DNA from: CAVVSD01 sp963757125
GTDB lineage: Bacteria; Actinomycetota; Thermoleophilia; Solirubrobacterales; Solirubrobacteraceae
Reading direction: 5' to 3'
DNA length: 64,000 nucleotides
NCBI GenBank assembly: GCA_963757125.1
Contig: CAVWQP010000004.1
Coordinates: 310,001 to 374,000, forward strand
Made by a program: the position numbers and the translations under genes. Below are positions 44,703-53,228 of the stretch, piece after piece; positions within the stretch are counted from its first letter, which is position 1, and the number at the start of each line of letters is the position of its first letter. The notes below the pieces were generated by a model. It saw only the letters and a program-made list of their open reading frames with translations. It did not search any database and was not told where the DNA came from.

Positions 44703-44823
44703 GGCCGGGTCGGATCGGTGTGTCCCGCCGATCGGTACTCATCATCACGAGGACGGCCCGGCACCTACCGAGGGTGCGCGCGTCGCCTCAGGTTCATGCA
44801 AGCCGAGCCCGAGGAACGAACCG

Positions 44824-45594
44824 ATGGGACACGACGAACGGGCGGTGCGACTTCTCGATGTCGCACCGCAGCTCGCAGATCATCTCTCCGAGAGCCAGGT
44901 CGACGCCGCCCGCAGCGCGATCCTCGCCGAGGCGATCGAGGTCGGTCGCGGGTCGTGGGACCGCGACTCGATCGCCCGCCGCCCGAACCACCCGTTCGGC
45001 GCGATCGTCGTCTCCGGCCTGCTGGCCCGGACCGTCGACATCGGCGGCTATCCCGGGCTCGACGTGGCCGGCCCCGGCGACGTCGTCGGGCTGGGCGATC
45101 TGCGCCACAACACGCTGCCGTGCGGCGAGTCCTGGATCGCGACCGTGCCGACGCGGATCGCGGTGCTCGACGACCGGTTCCTGCTCGCCGCCCGCCGCTG
45201 GCCGCGCCTGGTCTCGGCGCTGTTCGAGCTGCTCGGCGAGCAGCGCGACCGTCTGATGATGCAGCTCGTGATCGCGGAGCAGCCGCGGGTCGAGGACCGC
45301 CTCCTCATGCTGTTCTGGCAGCTCGCCGACCGCTTCGGCCGGGTGACGCCCGACGGCATCACGATCCAGCTCGCCCTCACGCACGAGGCGCTCGGGCGGC
45401 TCATCGGCGCGCGGCGGCCGACCGTGACGCTCGCGCTGCGGATGCTGGGCGAGCGCGGAGCGATCGAGCGCAGGGCGGACCGCAGCTGGCTCGTCAAGGA
45501 GCTCCCGCAGGACACCGCCGTCACCGCAGCCGTCCTGTCCGACGGCACCCAGCCGCGGCCGCTGGAGCCCGAGCCGGTCAGCTCGCCGTCGTGA
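44824..45594 (+). CDS. Crp/Fnr-family transcription regulator
   Basis: A 256-residue protein: an N-terminal cyclic-nucleotide-like beta roll (GAIVVSGLLARTVDIGGYPG, AGPGDVVGLGDL) and a C-terminal winged helix (IQLALTHEALGRLIGARRPTVTLALRMLGERG). It has no Fnr cysteine cluster. ATG 44824 with GAGGA eight bases upstream is chosen over an open frame that reaches back into the leader. Its stop lies 17 bases inside the converging fusion gene. Target unknown; it may control itself through the palindrome at 44686. Confidence 0.8.
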   Translation: MGHDERAVRLLDVAPQLADHLSESQVDAARSAILAEAIEVGRGSWDRDSIARRPNHPFGAIVVSGLLARTVDIGGYPGLDVAGPGDVVGLGDLRHNTLPCGESWIATVPTRIAVLDDRFLLAARRWPRLVSALFELLGEQRDRLMMQLVIAEQPRVEDRLLMLFWQLADRFGRVTPDGITIQLALTHEALGRLIGARRPTVTLALRMLGERGAIERRADRSWLVKELPQDTAVTAAVLSDGTQPRPLEPEPVSSPS

Positions 45595-47263
45595 TCTCCA
45601 GCAGGTAGGCGACCACGAGGTCCTGGTCGCCGACCGTCAGCCCGTACGCGTCGGAGTGCGAGGCGACGTGCTTGATCTGGCCGCCCGAGCCCTCGACGAC
45701 GCTGTCGAGCGGCACGACCGCGTAGTCGACGACGCGCACCGTGTAGCCGAGGTGCTCGAGCCGCTGGACCGTGCGCTGCTCGCCGACGATCGACAGCTGC
45801 ACGACGTAGGCGACACCGTCCGGGTCGAGCGCCTCGGGCAGCAGCCCGATGAGGTGGTCGAGCAGGTTGCGGCCCCAGAAGTCGACCTGGCGATGGCTCG
45901 TGTCCTGCGTGACCGGATCGGCGGGCTTCTGGTCGAGGCTCGCGACGATGAGGTCGTAGCGCTCCTCCGGCACCCACGGATAGAGGTCCAGCGCGGTCGC
46001 GGTGACGCGATCGGCGACGCCGTTGCGGAACGCGTTGGTCAGCGTGTTGGCGACCGCGGCGGCCTGGATGTCGACCGCGTGCACGTGCGTCGCGCCGTTG
46101 CGCGCGAGCTGCACGGCGAGCAGGCCCGTGCCGGAGCCGACGTCGAGGCAGCGCTGGTGCGAGCCGAGGCCCTCGCGGTAGAGGTGGCGCCAGAGCAGGA
46201 ACGAGCCGGGGTTCGGCCGGGCGACCTCCGGATCGACGACGAGATCGGGGACGTCGAGCGGGAAGACGCCGCGCCCGCGGTTGTCGCGGAAGCGCAGGCG
46301 GTCGCCGACCTCGCCCTCGCCGAGGTCGCCGGGGACCGGCGGGTGCGCGCTGCCGGGCTTCGTGTCGGCCAGCGCCGCACGGGCCGCCGCGACGTGCTCG
46401 ACGCCGACCCCGCAGCAGCCGCCCACGATCTGCGCGCCCTCCTCGCGCCACTGCAGCGCGAGCTCGGCGTACTCCGCGCCGCCGATCGCCGTCTCCGACC
46501 GCCACCCGTGCGCCGACAGGTAGCCGAGGTTCGGGTAGACGCCGAGCGGCAGGTCCGTGAAGTCGCGCAGCCATGACACCATGCCCGGAACGTGGTCAGG
46601 CGGCATGCAGTTGATGAGCAGCGCACCGATGCCCTGCTGCTCGAAGCGGCGCGCGGCGCGGCCGAACGCGTCCCCCTCCGGCCCGCCCCAGTGCTCGCCG
46701 TAGATCCCGCACACCCCGCGCCGGCAGCGGCGGAAGCTCATCCACACCGGGATGCCGGTCTCCAGCAGGCGTGCGACGGTGTCGTAGGTCGAGTCGCGCA
46801 CGAGCGAGAGCGTCTCGAGCAGGATGATGTCCGGCGGATCGGTCTCCCACGCGCGGCCGAGCAGGCGGACCGTCTCGGCGCCGTCGGGCACGTCCAGGTC
46901 CCCGTTGAGGCTGAAGGCCACCGCGACCTCGCCGTCGCGGCCCGCCTCGCCGATCCCCTCGCGCGCGAGGCGCACGCCCTGACGCGCCACGTCCATCCAG
47001 TGCACGGGGCGGCGCGAGCCCCAGATCCGCGGGCCGCCATCGCGCAGCGCCGTCGGCAGCCCCCACGTGTCCGTCGAGACGATGTCGCACCCGGCCTCCG
47101 CGTAGCGGCGGTGCACCGAGCGCACGTCGTCGGGCGTGTCGAGGATGGCGCTCAGACCCCAGAGATGCTCCTCGCGCTCCGGACGATCGCCGGCGACCTC
47201 GATGAGCTCGGTGCCGGTCGCGCCGTCCAGCACCACGCACCGGTCGCGCGCGATGAGGTCCAT
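45578..47263 (-). CDS. Homocysteine S-methyltransferase fused to SAM-dependent methyltransferase
   Basis: A 561-residue fusion. Residues 1-300 are a homocysteine S-methyltransferase barrel (VVLDGATGTEL) with the zinc cysteines C219 (INCMPP), C283 and C284 (VGGCCGV). Residues about 310-561 are a Rossmann methyltransferase with motif I LDVGSGTGLL (373-382) and AVDIQAAAVANT. The first domain would make methionine from homocysteine, and the second would use the resulting SAM on an unknown acceptor. The frame is continuous with no start between domains. ATG 47263 chosen; divergent from the GAF-LuxR pair. Confidence 0.85.
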   Translation of the reverse strand: MDLIARDRCVVLDGATGTELIEVAGDRPEREEHLWGLSAILDTPDDVRSVHRRYAEAGCDIVSTDTWGLPTALRDGGPRIWGSRRPVHWMDVARQGVRLAREGIGEAGRDGEVAVAFSLNGDLDVPDGAETVRLLGRAWETDPPDIILLETLSLVRDSTYDTVARLLETGIPVWMSFRRCRRGVCGIYGEHWGGPEGDAFGRAARRFEQQGIGALLINCMPPDHVPGMVSWLRDFTDLPLGVYPNLGYLSAHGWRSETAIGGAEYAELALQWREEGAQIVGGCCGVGVEHVAAARAALADTKPGSAHPPVPGDLGEGEVGDRLRFRDNRGRGVFPLDVPDLVVDPEVARPNPGSFLLWRHLYREGLGSHQRCLDVGSGTGLLAVQLARNGATHVHAVDIQAAAVANTLTNAFRNGVADRVTATALDLYPWVPEERYDLIVASLDQKPADPVTQDTSHRQVDFWGRNLLDHLIGLLPEALDPDGVAYVVQLSIVGEQRTVQRLEHLGYTVRVVDYAVVPLDSVVEGSGGQIKHVASHSDAYGLTVGDQDLVVAYLLEITTAS

Positions 47264-47315
47264 GATCCGGGCATGGGGATCGCCCGGGAGCTCACCCGGC
47301 CCCCCGGACCCTGCG

Positions 47316-48279
47316 ATGACGGAACGTGACGACAAACCGATGCTTCCTTCCCCGACTGACGTGTTCGACCCACGGATGAGCGTATCCGCCGTCGACGCAC
47401 TGGCCGCGCTGCACCGCGCGGAGCTGGCGCTCGTCGGGCTGGAGTCCGAGCGGCGCATCCAGGCGCTCGACCGCGTGCGCGACGGCATCCAGCGCCTCGG
47501 CGAGGTCGGAACGCCGGAGGGCTTCCTGCAGGGGGCGGCGGACGAGCTCGGCGCGAGCTCGGACTTCGACCGCGTCGTCATCAGCGAGGTCCGCGACGGC
47601 GAGCTGCGGCCGAACGCCGTGTGGGTGCGCGACGAGGCCGAGCCGGGAACGACCGCGGCCGGTCTCGAGGGCGTCGCGATCCCGCTCGCCTACCCGCTCG
47701 TCGAGGCGGAGGTCGCCGGGCGCCAGACCCCCGCGATCGTCGACGTCGAGGCGGGCGCGCGCCGCACGCCGCGCGAGCTGCGCGAGGCGCTCGGCTGGAC
47801 CTCGTACGTCGTCGTCGCGCTCCCGCTTGTCGGGCGCCACGGCCGGGATGCTGCACGCCGATGCGGGCCGGCCGCTGGACGAGGTCGACCTGCAGGTCGC
47901 GTCGCTCTACGCCGACGGGCTGACGCGGGCGTTCGAGCGCGCCGCCCTGCACCGCACGCTCCAGCACCACCGCCAGGAGCTGCGCGGCGCGGTGTCCTGG
48001 ATGAGCGAGCGCCTCGCACATGATGCTGCCCCCACCCACCCCGGCCGCCCGGCGCGAGCGCCCGAGGGCGGCGACGCCGAGCCCGCGCTCGGCGATCTGA
48101 CCGCGCGCGAGGGCGAGGTCATCGGCCTGCTCGCGCGGGGCATGACGAACATGGCGATCGCGCGGGCCCTCGTCATCAGCGAGGGCACCGTCAAGTACCA
48201 CGTGAAGAACATCCTGCGCAAGCTCCAGGCGACGAGCCGCGCGGACGCCGTCGCCAAGTACCTGCGGGGGCCCTCGTGA
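47316..48279 (+). CDS. GAF-LuxR transcription regulator A, frameshifted
   Basis: An about 320-residue regulator: an N-terminal helix (LAALHRAELALVGLESERRI), a GAF-like domain (FLQGAADELGASSDFDRVVI) and a C-terminal LuxR helix-turn-helix (LTAREGEVIGLLARGMTNMA, ISEGTVKYHVKNILRKL). The frame shifts by one base at about 47826-47829; removing one T of CGCTTGTCGG restores ALPLSGATAGMLHAD. ATG 47316 is used, with ATGs 47340 and 47376 possible. It is a tandem paralogue of the next gene, overlapping it by four bases. Confidence 0.78.
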
Positions 48280-49298
48280 CCTCGCTCGACGAGGTGCGCG
48301 CGCGCATCGCGGAGGTCTCGGCACGGCTCGTCGAGGACGGCGAGGGCGAGCACGTCGCCGCCGCGCAGGCCGCGCAGGATGCGGAGCTGGCCCGCATCGA
48401 GCAGCGCACCGCGGCCGTCGACCGCGTGCTCGGCGCCGTCGCGAGCCTGCGGACGATCACCGCGCCGGCAGCGCTGCTGAGCGCGGCGCCCGAGGCGCTC
48501 TGCGCCGGATCGCGTCTGGACCGCGCCGTCCTGAGCCTCGTGCGCGACGGCGTCATGCAGGCCGAGTCCGTGTACGTGCGCGACGACCCGCAGACGGCCG
48601 ACGCGCTCCTGGCCGCCCTGCGCGAGCACCCGGTGCGCCTCGAGCACCCGCTCGTGGAGACGGAGGCGCTGCGCCGGCGGCGCGCGACGCACGTGACCGG
48701 CGTGGCGGGCGACGCGCGGGTCGACCGCGCGACCGCGGACATCATGGGCTGGTCGGAGTACGTCGTGGCGCCGGTCGCGGTGCGCTCGACCGTGGTGGCC
48801 GTGCTGCACGCGGACGTCGCGGGCGACCCGCTGGATGCGCGCGACGCCGGCATCCTCTGGACGTTCGCCACCGGCCTGGCGCAGGCCTACGAGAGCGCCA
48901 GCCTGCGTCGCACGCTGCGCCACGAGCGCCGCCAGATGCGACGGCTCCTGGGCTGGATCGACGCCCGGTCCAGCGAGCTGGCCGACGCCACGGTGCAGCT
49001 GGTCCCGCGCGAGCGGACCGACTCGCTCCCCCAGCCGGAGGAGCTCGACGGTGTCGAGCTGCGCACGGATCGCGACCGCAACGGCAGCGCGGTCCTCGAC
49101 GCCGTCCTGACGCGCCGCGAGATCGAGATCCTGCGACTGCTGGCCGACGGCCTCACGAACCGGGCGATCGCCGCCGAGCTCGTGATCTCAGGTGGAACCG
49201 TGAAGTTCCACGTCAACAGCATCCTCCGCAAGCTGCACGTGGCGAACCGCGCCGAGGCCGTCGCGCGCTACTACGCGCTCCAGGACTCGCGGCGCTAG
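48276..49298 (+). CDS. GAF-LuxR transcription regulator B
   Basis: A 340-residue intact version of the same architecture: coiled N-terminus (LDEVRARIAEVSARL), GAF-like domain (LLSAAPEALCAGSRLDRAVL), then LTRREIEILRLLADGLTNRA and ISGGTVKFHVNSILRKL. GTG 48276 overlaps the stop of regulator A (GTGA). Close similarity along the whole length indicates tandem duplication. No receiver domain is present, so the signal is probably a ligand of the GAF domain or a kinase not coded here. Confidence 0.83.
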   Translation: MTSLDEVRARIAEVSARLVEDGEGEHVAAAQAAQDAELARIEQRTAAVDRVLGAVASLRTITAPAALLSAAPEALCAGSRLDRAVLSLVRDGVMQAESVYVRDDPQTADALLAALREHPVRLEHPLVETEALRRRRATHVTGVAGDARVDRATADIMGWSEYVVAPVAVRSTVVAVLHADVAGDPLDARDAGILWTFATGLAQAYESASLRRTLRHERRQMRRLLGWIDARSSELADATVQLVPRERTDSLPQPEELDGVELRTDRDRNGSAVLDAVLTRREIEILRLLADGLTNRAIAAELVISGGTVKFHVNSILRKLHVANRAEAVARYYALQDSRR

Positions 49299-49323
49299 GC
49301 GCGGCCCGCCGACGTGCGGAGGC

Positions 49324-50250
49324 TCAGACGGAGACCTCCAGCGAGAACTGCGTGAGCGCCTGGATCTCGGCCACGCGCTCGTTGACCTCGTCGATGGTGA
49401 GGCGGGCGACGCGGTCCGTGCCCAGCTCCTCGACGTTGTAGGACGCGATCGCGGTGCCGTAGGCCATGGCCAGGCGCAGCGCCTCGTCGGTCGGCGAGCC
49501 CGCCGTGTTCTGGGCCAGCCAGCCGACGAACCCGCCGGCGAAGCTGTCGCCTGCGCCCGTCGGGTCGACGACCGTCTCCAGCGGATACGCCGGCAGCGCG
49601 AAGAACCCGGTCGGTGTGACCAGCGCCGCCCCGTACTCGCCCTGCTTGGCGACGACGACCGACGGGCCCCACGTCAGGACCTCACGAGCGGCCGACACGA
49701 GGTTCGGCTTCTCCGTGAGCTGGCGCAGCTCGGCGTCGTTGAGGATCACGCAGTCCACGCGCTCGATGACCTTCACGAGGTCGTCGCGGGCGATGTCGAT
49801 CCACAGGTTCATGGAGTCCATCGCCGTGAAGCGCGGACCGTCGCACGCCTCGAGCACGTCGAGCTGCAGCTGCGGCTGGATGTTCGCCAGGAAGAGGACG
49901 TCGGACGCGCGCGCGGCCTCCGAGAGCTTCGGCTGGAAGGTCTCGAAGACGTTGAGCTGCGTGTCGATGGTCTCCCGGGAGTTCAGGTCCCAGCCGTACT
50001 CGCCCTCCCAGAAGAAGGTCTTGCCGCCCGCGACGCGCTCGACGTCGTCCGTGCTCGTGCCGCGGGTGGCGAGGATCGCGAGATCCTCGTCCGTGAAGTC
50101 GTCGCCGACGGGCCCGACGGGCCGCACCTGGTCGAAGAACGACGCGGCCAACGCGAAGTGCGTGGCCGCGCCGCCGAGCATGCGCTCGCGGGCTCCGAAG
50201 GGCGTCCTGACGGTGTCGTAGGCGATCGAGCCGACGACCGTGAGGCTCAT
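49324..50250 (-). CDS. PfkB-family carbohydrate/nucleoside kinase
   Basis: A 308-residue ribokinase-fold enzyme with the N-terminal GGAATHFALAASFF and the C-terminal catalytic anion hole DPTGAGDSFAGGF. ATG 50250 overlaps the metK stop by four bases. Coupling to SAM synthetase suggests that it phosphorylates adenosine or a methylthioribose-type sugar arising from SAM turnover; that is inference from context. It lacks features that would separate ribokinase from adenosine kinase. Confidence 0.82.
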   Translation of the reverse strand: MSLTVVGSIAYDTVRTPFGARERMLGGAATHFALAASFFDQVRPVGPVGDDFTDEDLAILATRGTSTDDVERVAGGKTFFWEGEYGWDLNSRETIDTQLNVFETFQPKLSEAARASDVLFLANIQPQLQLDVLEACDGPRFTAMDSMNLWIDIARDDLVKVIERVDCVILNDAELRQLTEKPNLVSAAREVLTWGPSVVVAKQGEYGAALVTPTGFFALPAYPLETVVDPTGAGDSFAGGFVGWLAQNTAGSPTDEALRLAMAYGTAIASYNVEELGTDRVARLTIDEVNERVAEIQALTQFSLEVSV

Positions 50251-51476
50251 GCCGTGACGGCCTCCGACAGACCGGCCGCCGAGCGCAGTGCGTCGGCCTT
50301 GTTGGTCTGCTCCCACGTGAAGTCCGGGTCGTCGCGGCCGAAGTGGCCGTAGGCGGCGGTCTTCTGGTAGATGGGCCGGTGGAGGTTGAGCTCCTCGCGG
50401 AAGGCGCCGGGGCGCAGGTCGAAGTGCTCGTCGACGAGCTGGGCGATCTTGCCGCGGCCGATCTTCTCGGTGCCGAAGGTCTCGACCATGACGCTGACCG
50501 GGTGCGCGACGCCGATCGCGTAGGCGACCTGCACCTCGCAGCGGTCGGCCAGGCCGGCGGCCACGATGTTCTTGGCCACCCAGCGCGCGGCGTACGCGGC
50601 GGAGCGGTCGACCTTGGACGGGTCCTTGCCGGAGAAGGCGCCGCCGCCGTGGCGGGCGAAGCCGCCGTAGGTGTCGACGATGATCTTGCGGCCGGTCAGG
50701 CCCGCGTCGCCGACGGGGCCGCCGATGACGAAGCGGCCGGTCGGGTTGACCAGGAAGTCGGCCTTGAGCGTGTTCGCGTCGTAGAGGTCGGCCGGGATGA
50801 CCGGGACGACGACCTGCTCCCAGAGGTCGGCCGTGATCTGCTCGCGCGTGGCCTCCTCGGCGTGCTGCGTGGAGATCAGCAGCTTCTCGACGGCGACCGG
50901 GCGGCCGTCGACGTAGCGGACCGAGACCTGCGTCTTGCCGTCGGGGCGCAGGTACGCGAGCGAGCCGTCCTTGCGGACCGCGGCGAGGCGCTCGGCCAGG
51001 CGGTGGGCGAGGCTGATCGGGGCGGGCATCAGCTCGGGCGTCTCGTTGGACGCGTAGCCGAACATCATCCCCTGGTCGCCGGCGCCGGCGACCGCGGCCG
51101 CCTCGTCGTCGCTGCCCTCACGAGCCTCCAGCGCGGCGTCGACGCCCTGCGCGATGTCCGAGGACTGCTTGTCCAGCGCGTTGAGGACCGCGGCGGAGTC
51201 GGCGCTGAAGCCGAGGTTGCCGTCGACGTAGCCGATCTTGCGGATCGTCTCGCGGGCGACCTCCTGCGGATCGAAGTCGGCGGTCGTGGAGATCTCGCCC
51301 GAGATCACGACGAGGCCCGTGTTCACGAGCGTCTCGCAGGCGACGCGGCCGTACGGATCCTGCGCCAGCACGGCGTCCAGCACGCCGTCCGAGATCTGGT
51401 CGGAGACCTTGTCCGGATGGCCCTCCGTCACGGACTCGGACGTGAAGAGATACTCGTTGTCGGCAAACCCACTCAT
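50247..51476 (-). CDS. metK: S-adenosylmethionine synthetase
   Basis: A 409-residue enzyme making SAM from methionine and ATP. Signatures are SVTEGHPDKVSDQISD, GAGDQGMMFGYA and GGGAFSGKDPSKVDRSAAYA. Full family length. ATG 51476 follows GGAGGAG. It is divergently transcribed from the methyltransferase-MTHFR-SDR operon across a 226-bp region with strong secondary structure, and translationally coupled to the PfkB kinase. Confidence 0.97.
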   Translation of the reverse strand: MSGFADNEYLFTSESVTEGHPDKVSDQISDGVLDAVLAQDPYGRVACETLVNTGLVVISGEISTTADFDPQEVARETIRKIGYVDGNLGFSADSAAVLNALDKQSSDIAQGVDAALEAREGSDDEAAAVAGAGDQGMMFGYASNETPELMPAPISLAHRLAERLAAVRKDGSLAYLRPDGKTQVSVRYVDGRPVAVEKLLISTQHAEEATREQITADLWEQVVVPVIPADLYDANTLKADFLVNPTGRFVIGGPVGDAGLTGRKIIVDTYGGFARHGGGAFSGKDPSKVDRSAAYAARWVAKNIVAAGLADRCEVQVAYAIGVAHPVSVMVETFGTEKIGRGKIAQLVDEHFDLRPGAFREELNLHRPIYQKTAAYGHFGRDDPDFTWEQTNKADALRSAAGLSEAVTA

Positions 51477-51575
51477 GCGTCTACTCCTCCTCCACCCTTG
51501 GGGCGGTCCTGGTTGACACAAGCGTGGGGAGCCTTGGCCGCGGGTGCCACGCCCGCATGGCTGGTTCTTCCTGGA

Positions 51576-51612
51576 CCTTCGGACAGGGAGGGGCCTGCCT
51601 ACTGTCCGAAGG
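51576..51612. other. Perfect 11-bp hairpin between metK and methyltransferase genes
   Basis: Arms CCTTCGGACAG (51576-51586) and CTGTCCGAAGG (51602-51612) are exact reverse complements around a 15-base loop. No U-run follows on either strand, so it is not a classical terminator. On the minus strand it lies about 100 bases upstream of metK. It could be a leader RNA element or an operator. No match to the SAM-I core could be made by eye. Confidence 0.55.
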
Positions 51613-51614
51613 GT

Positions 51615-51627
51615 CAGGCAATGCCTG
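51615..51627. promoter_or_regulatory. Palindrome CAGGCA-A-TGCCTG
   Basis: A perfect 6-bp inverted repeat with a one-base centre, three bases after the hairpin, in the divergent metK region. The size fits a dimeric repressor site. Confidence 0.4.
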
Positions 51628-51702
51628 CCATTCGCCTGTCGCGGTTCACGCGTCCGGGGTCGACCATCCCCCGGGCAACCTTGGGGAAGGGACGGGAGAG
51701 AA

Positions 51703-53228
51703 TTGGTCATCCAGCTGAAGCTCATCGGTCGCGCCGATCCTGCTGACATCGGGACGCTGCTGCCGGCGTTGACCGAGGCGGCGACGCGCTGCGACGTCGA
51801 CCACACGCGCCTCGCCGCGACGCTCGAGTGGGTGCAGTACCGCAAGAACTTCCGGGCCCCGGTCATGGTGCGCCCGTTCCAGTCCACGCGCCCAGGAGTC
51901 CAACGGTCACGAGGGTCCGCTCGCCGAGATCGCGATCGACGCGCGCCGCGCGAAGGACATGCCGAGCGCTCCGAGCTCGTCGACCTACATCGTCGACCGC
52001 CTGGCCAAGGCGCTGGGCATCATCCCCGACGTCCACGAGTGCATGCACCTCGAGAGCTGGGTGCGCCCGCCAAGAGCGTCATGTGGTCGTTCAACCGCGC
52101 GTACTGGCGTCATCTCGCGTCCTGGGACGAGACGTTCCAGAAGGACTACGCCGCGGCCCTGCCCGGTGGTGTCTCCGACGGCACGAACCCCGAGTTCTGG
52201 GGTTCGCAGCTCACGGCGTTCCTCGACTCGCTCGACCGCCTCGACGCGTGGTCGGAGCTGCCGGACGAGATCCACGTCCTCGAGCTCGGCGTCGGCGACG
52301 GCGAGCAGGCGCTGGTGTGGCTCGACACCTTCGACGCCGCTCTGTCAGGAGCGCGGCCGCGACTACCTCGGCCGCGTGCGCTACCTCATGGCCGACTACT
52401 CCCCGCACGTGCTCGCGCGTGCCGGCGAGCGCGTCGCGGCCTACGCGGAGCAGGTCGAGGCCATCGAGCTCGACTTCCGCAACCCGATGCACGGCCTCGA
52501 GCACCTGCAGCAGAAGGTGCTCTTCGCGCACACCTGCAACCTCTACGACAACCTCCCGACCGACGAGATCATGCGCGTCGGCGACGCCGCCTACGAGCCG
52601 CTCGTCCGGGCGAGCATCACGCCCGACGAGGTCGAGGAGCTGTCGGCGAAGCACGCGATCCCCGCCGAGGAGATCGTCGGCAACATCCAGGACATCATCC
52701 GCAACGGGCCGGGCTCGCTGCGGGACCCGGGCAAGGCCGTGCACTTCTGGGCCGACGTCTGGGACGCCGATCCACCTCGAGGAGATCTACGTCGAGATCT
52801 CGTCGCCGTCGTCGCTGCGCCTCGCGCCGACCGCGGAGGCCCACCTCGACACGCTGCTGCACGACATGCCCGACTGGACGCGCGTGCACCGCTCGACCGT
52901 CGCGGTGGAGAGCTTCGCGCAGACGCTGATGCTCCTGCACCACGAGGGCGTGATCGTCGCGCAGGACCTCTTCATCCGCGAGCTCAACCAGTACGGCCTG
53001 TACCGAGGTCCGGGCAAGCTCGAGGGCTCGATCGTCAACTGGCTCAACGGCCCGATCTTCCAGATCGTCGGCGACCGCCTCGGCTTCAAGGTCGACGTGG
53101 AGCCCTTCGCGTACCGCGAGGGGTCGAACACGGCGGTCCTCACGGCGCGCCACCGCGACACGCACCGCATCGCACTCGGCACCGAGACCACGACCGAGGA
53201 CGCCGGCCTTGCCCCGGCAGCCGCATAG
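51703..53228 (+). CDS. Putative SAM-dependent methyltransferase, multiply frameshifted
   Basis: After correction about 507 residues. A Rossmann motif I is visible (HVLELGVGDGEQAL) with acidic loop RYLMADYSPHVL and later LLHHEGVIVAQDLFIREL, like large class I methyltransferases (possibly MidA-like); the family is not certain. Frame changes occur near 51892 (+1), 52072 (-1), 52350 (+1) and 52770 (+1); each corrected join reads smoothly. TTG 51703 is chosen, just after GGGAGAG. It overlaps the MTHFR gene by 20 bases and diverges from metK, so it probably uses SAM in the methionine cycle. Confidence 0.62.

Noticed and set aside
51576..51612. The hairpin as a Rho-independent terminator
   Set aside because: No run of T follows on either strand, and it lies between divergent genes.
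51477..51702. A SAM-I or SAH riboswitch upstream of metK or the methyltransferase
   Set aside because: A GGGCAACC string occurs, but the flanking helices and conserved core could not be matched on either strand. Only a hairpin and a palindrome are reported.
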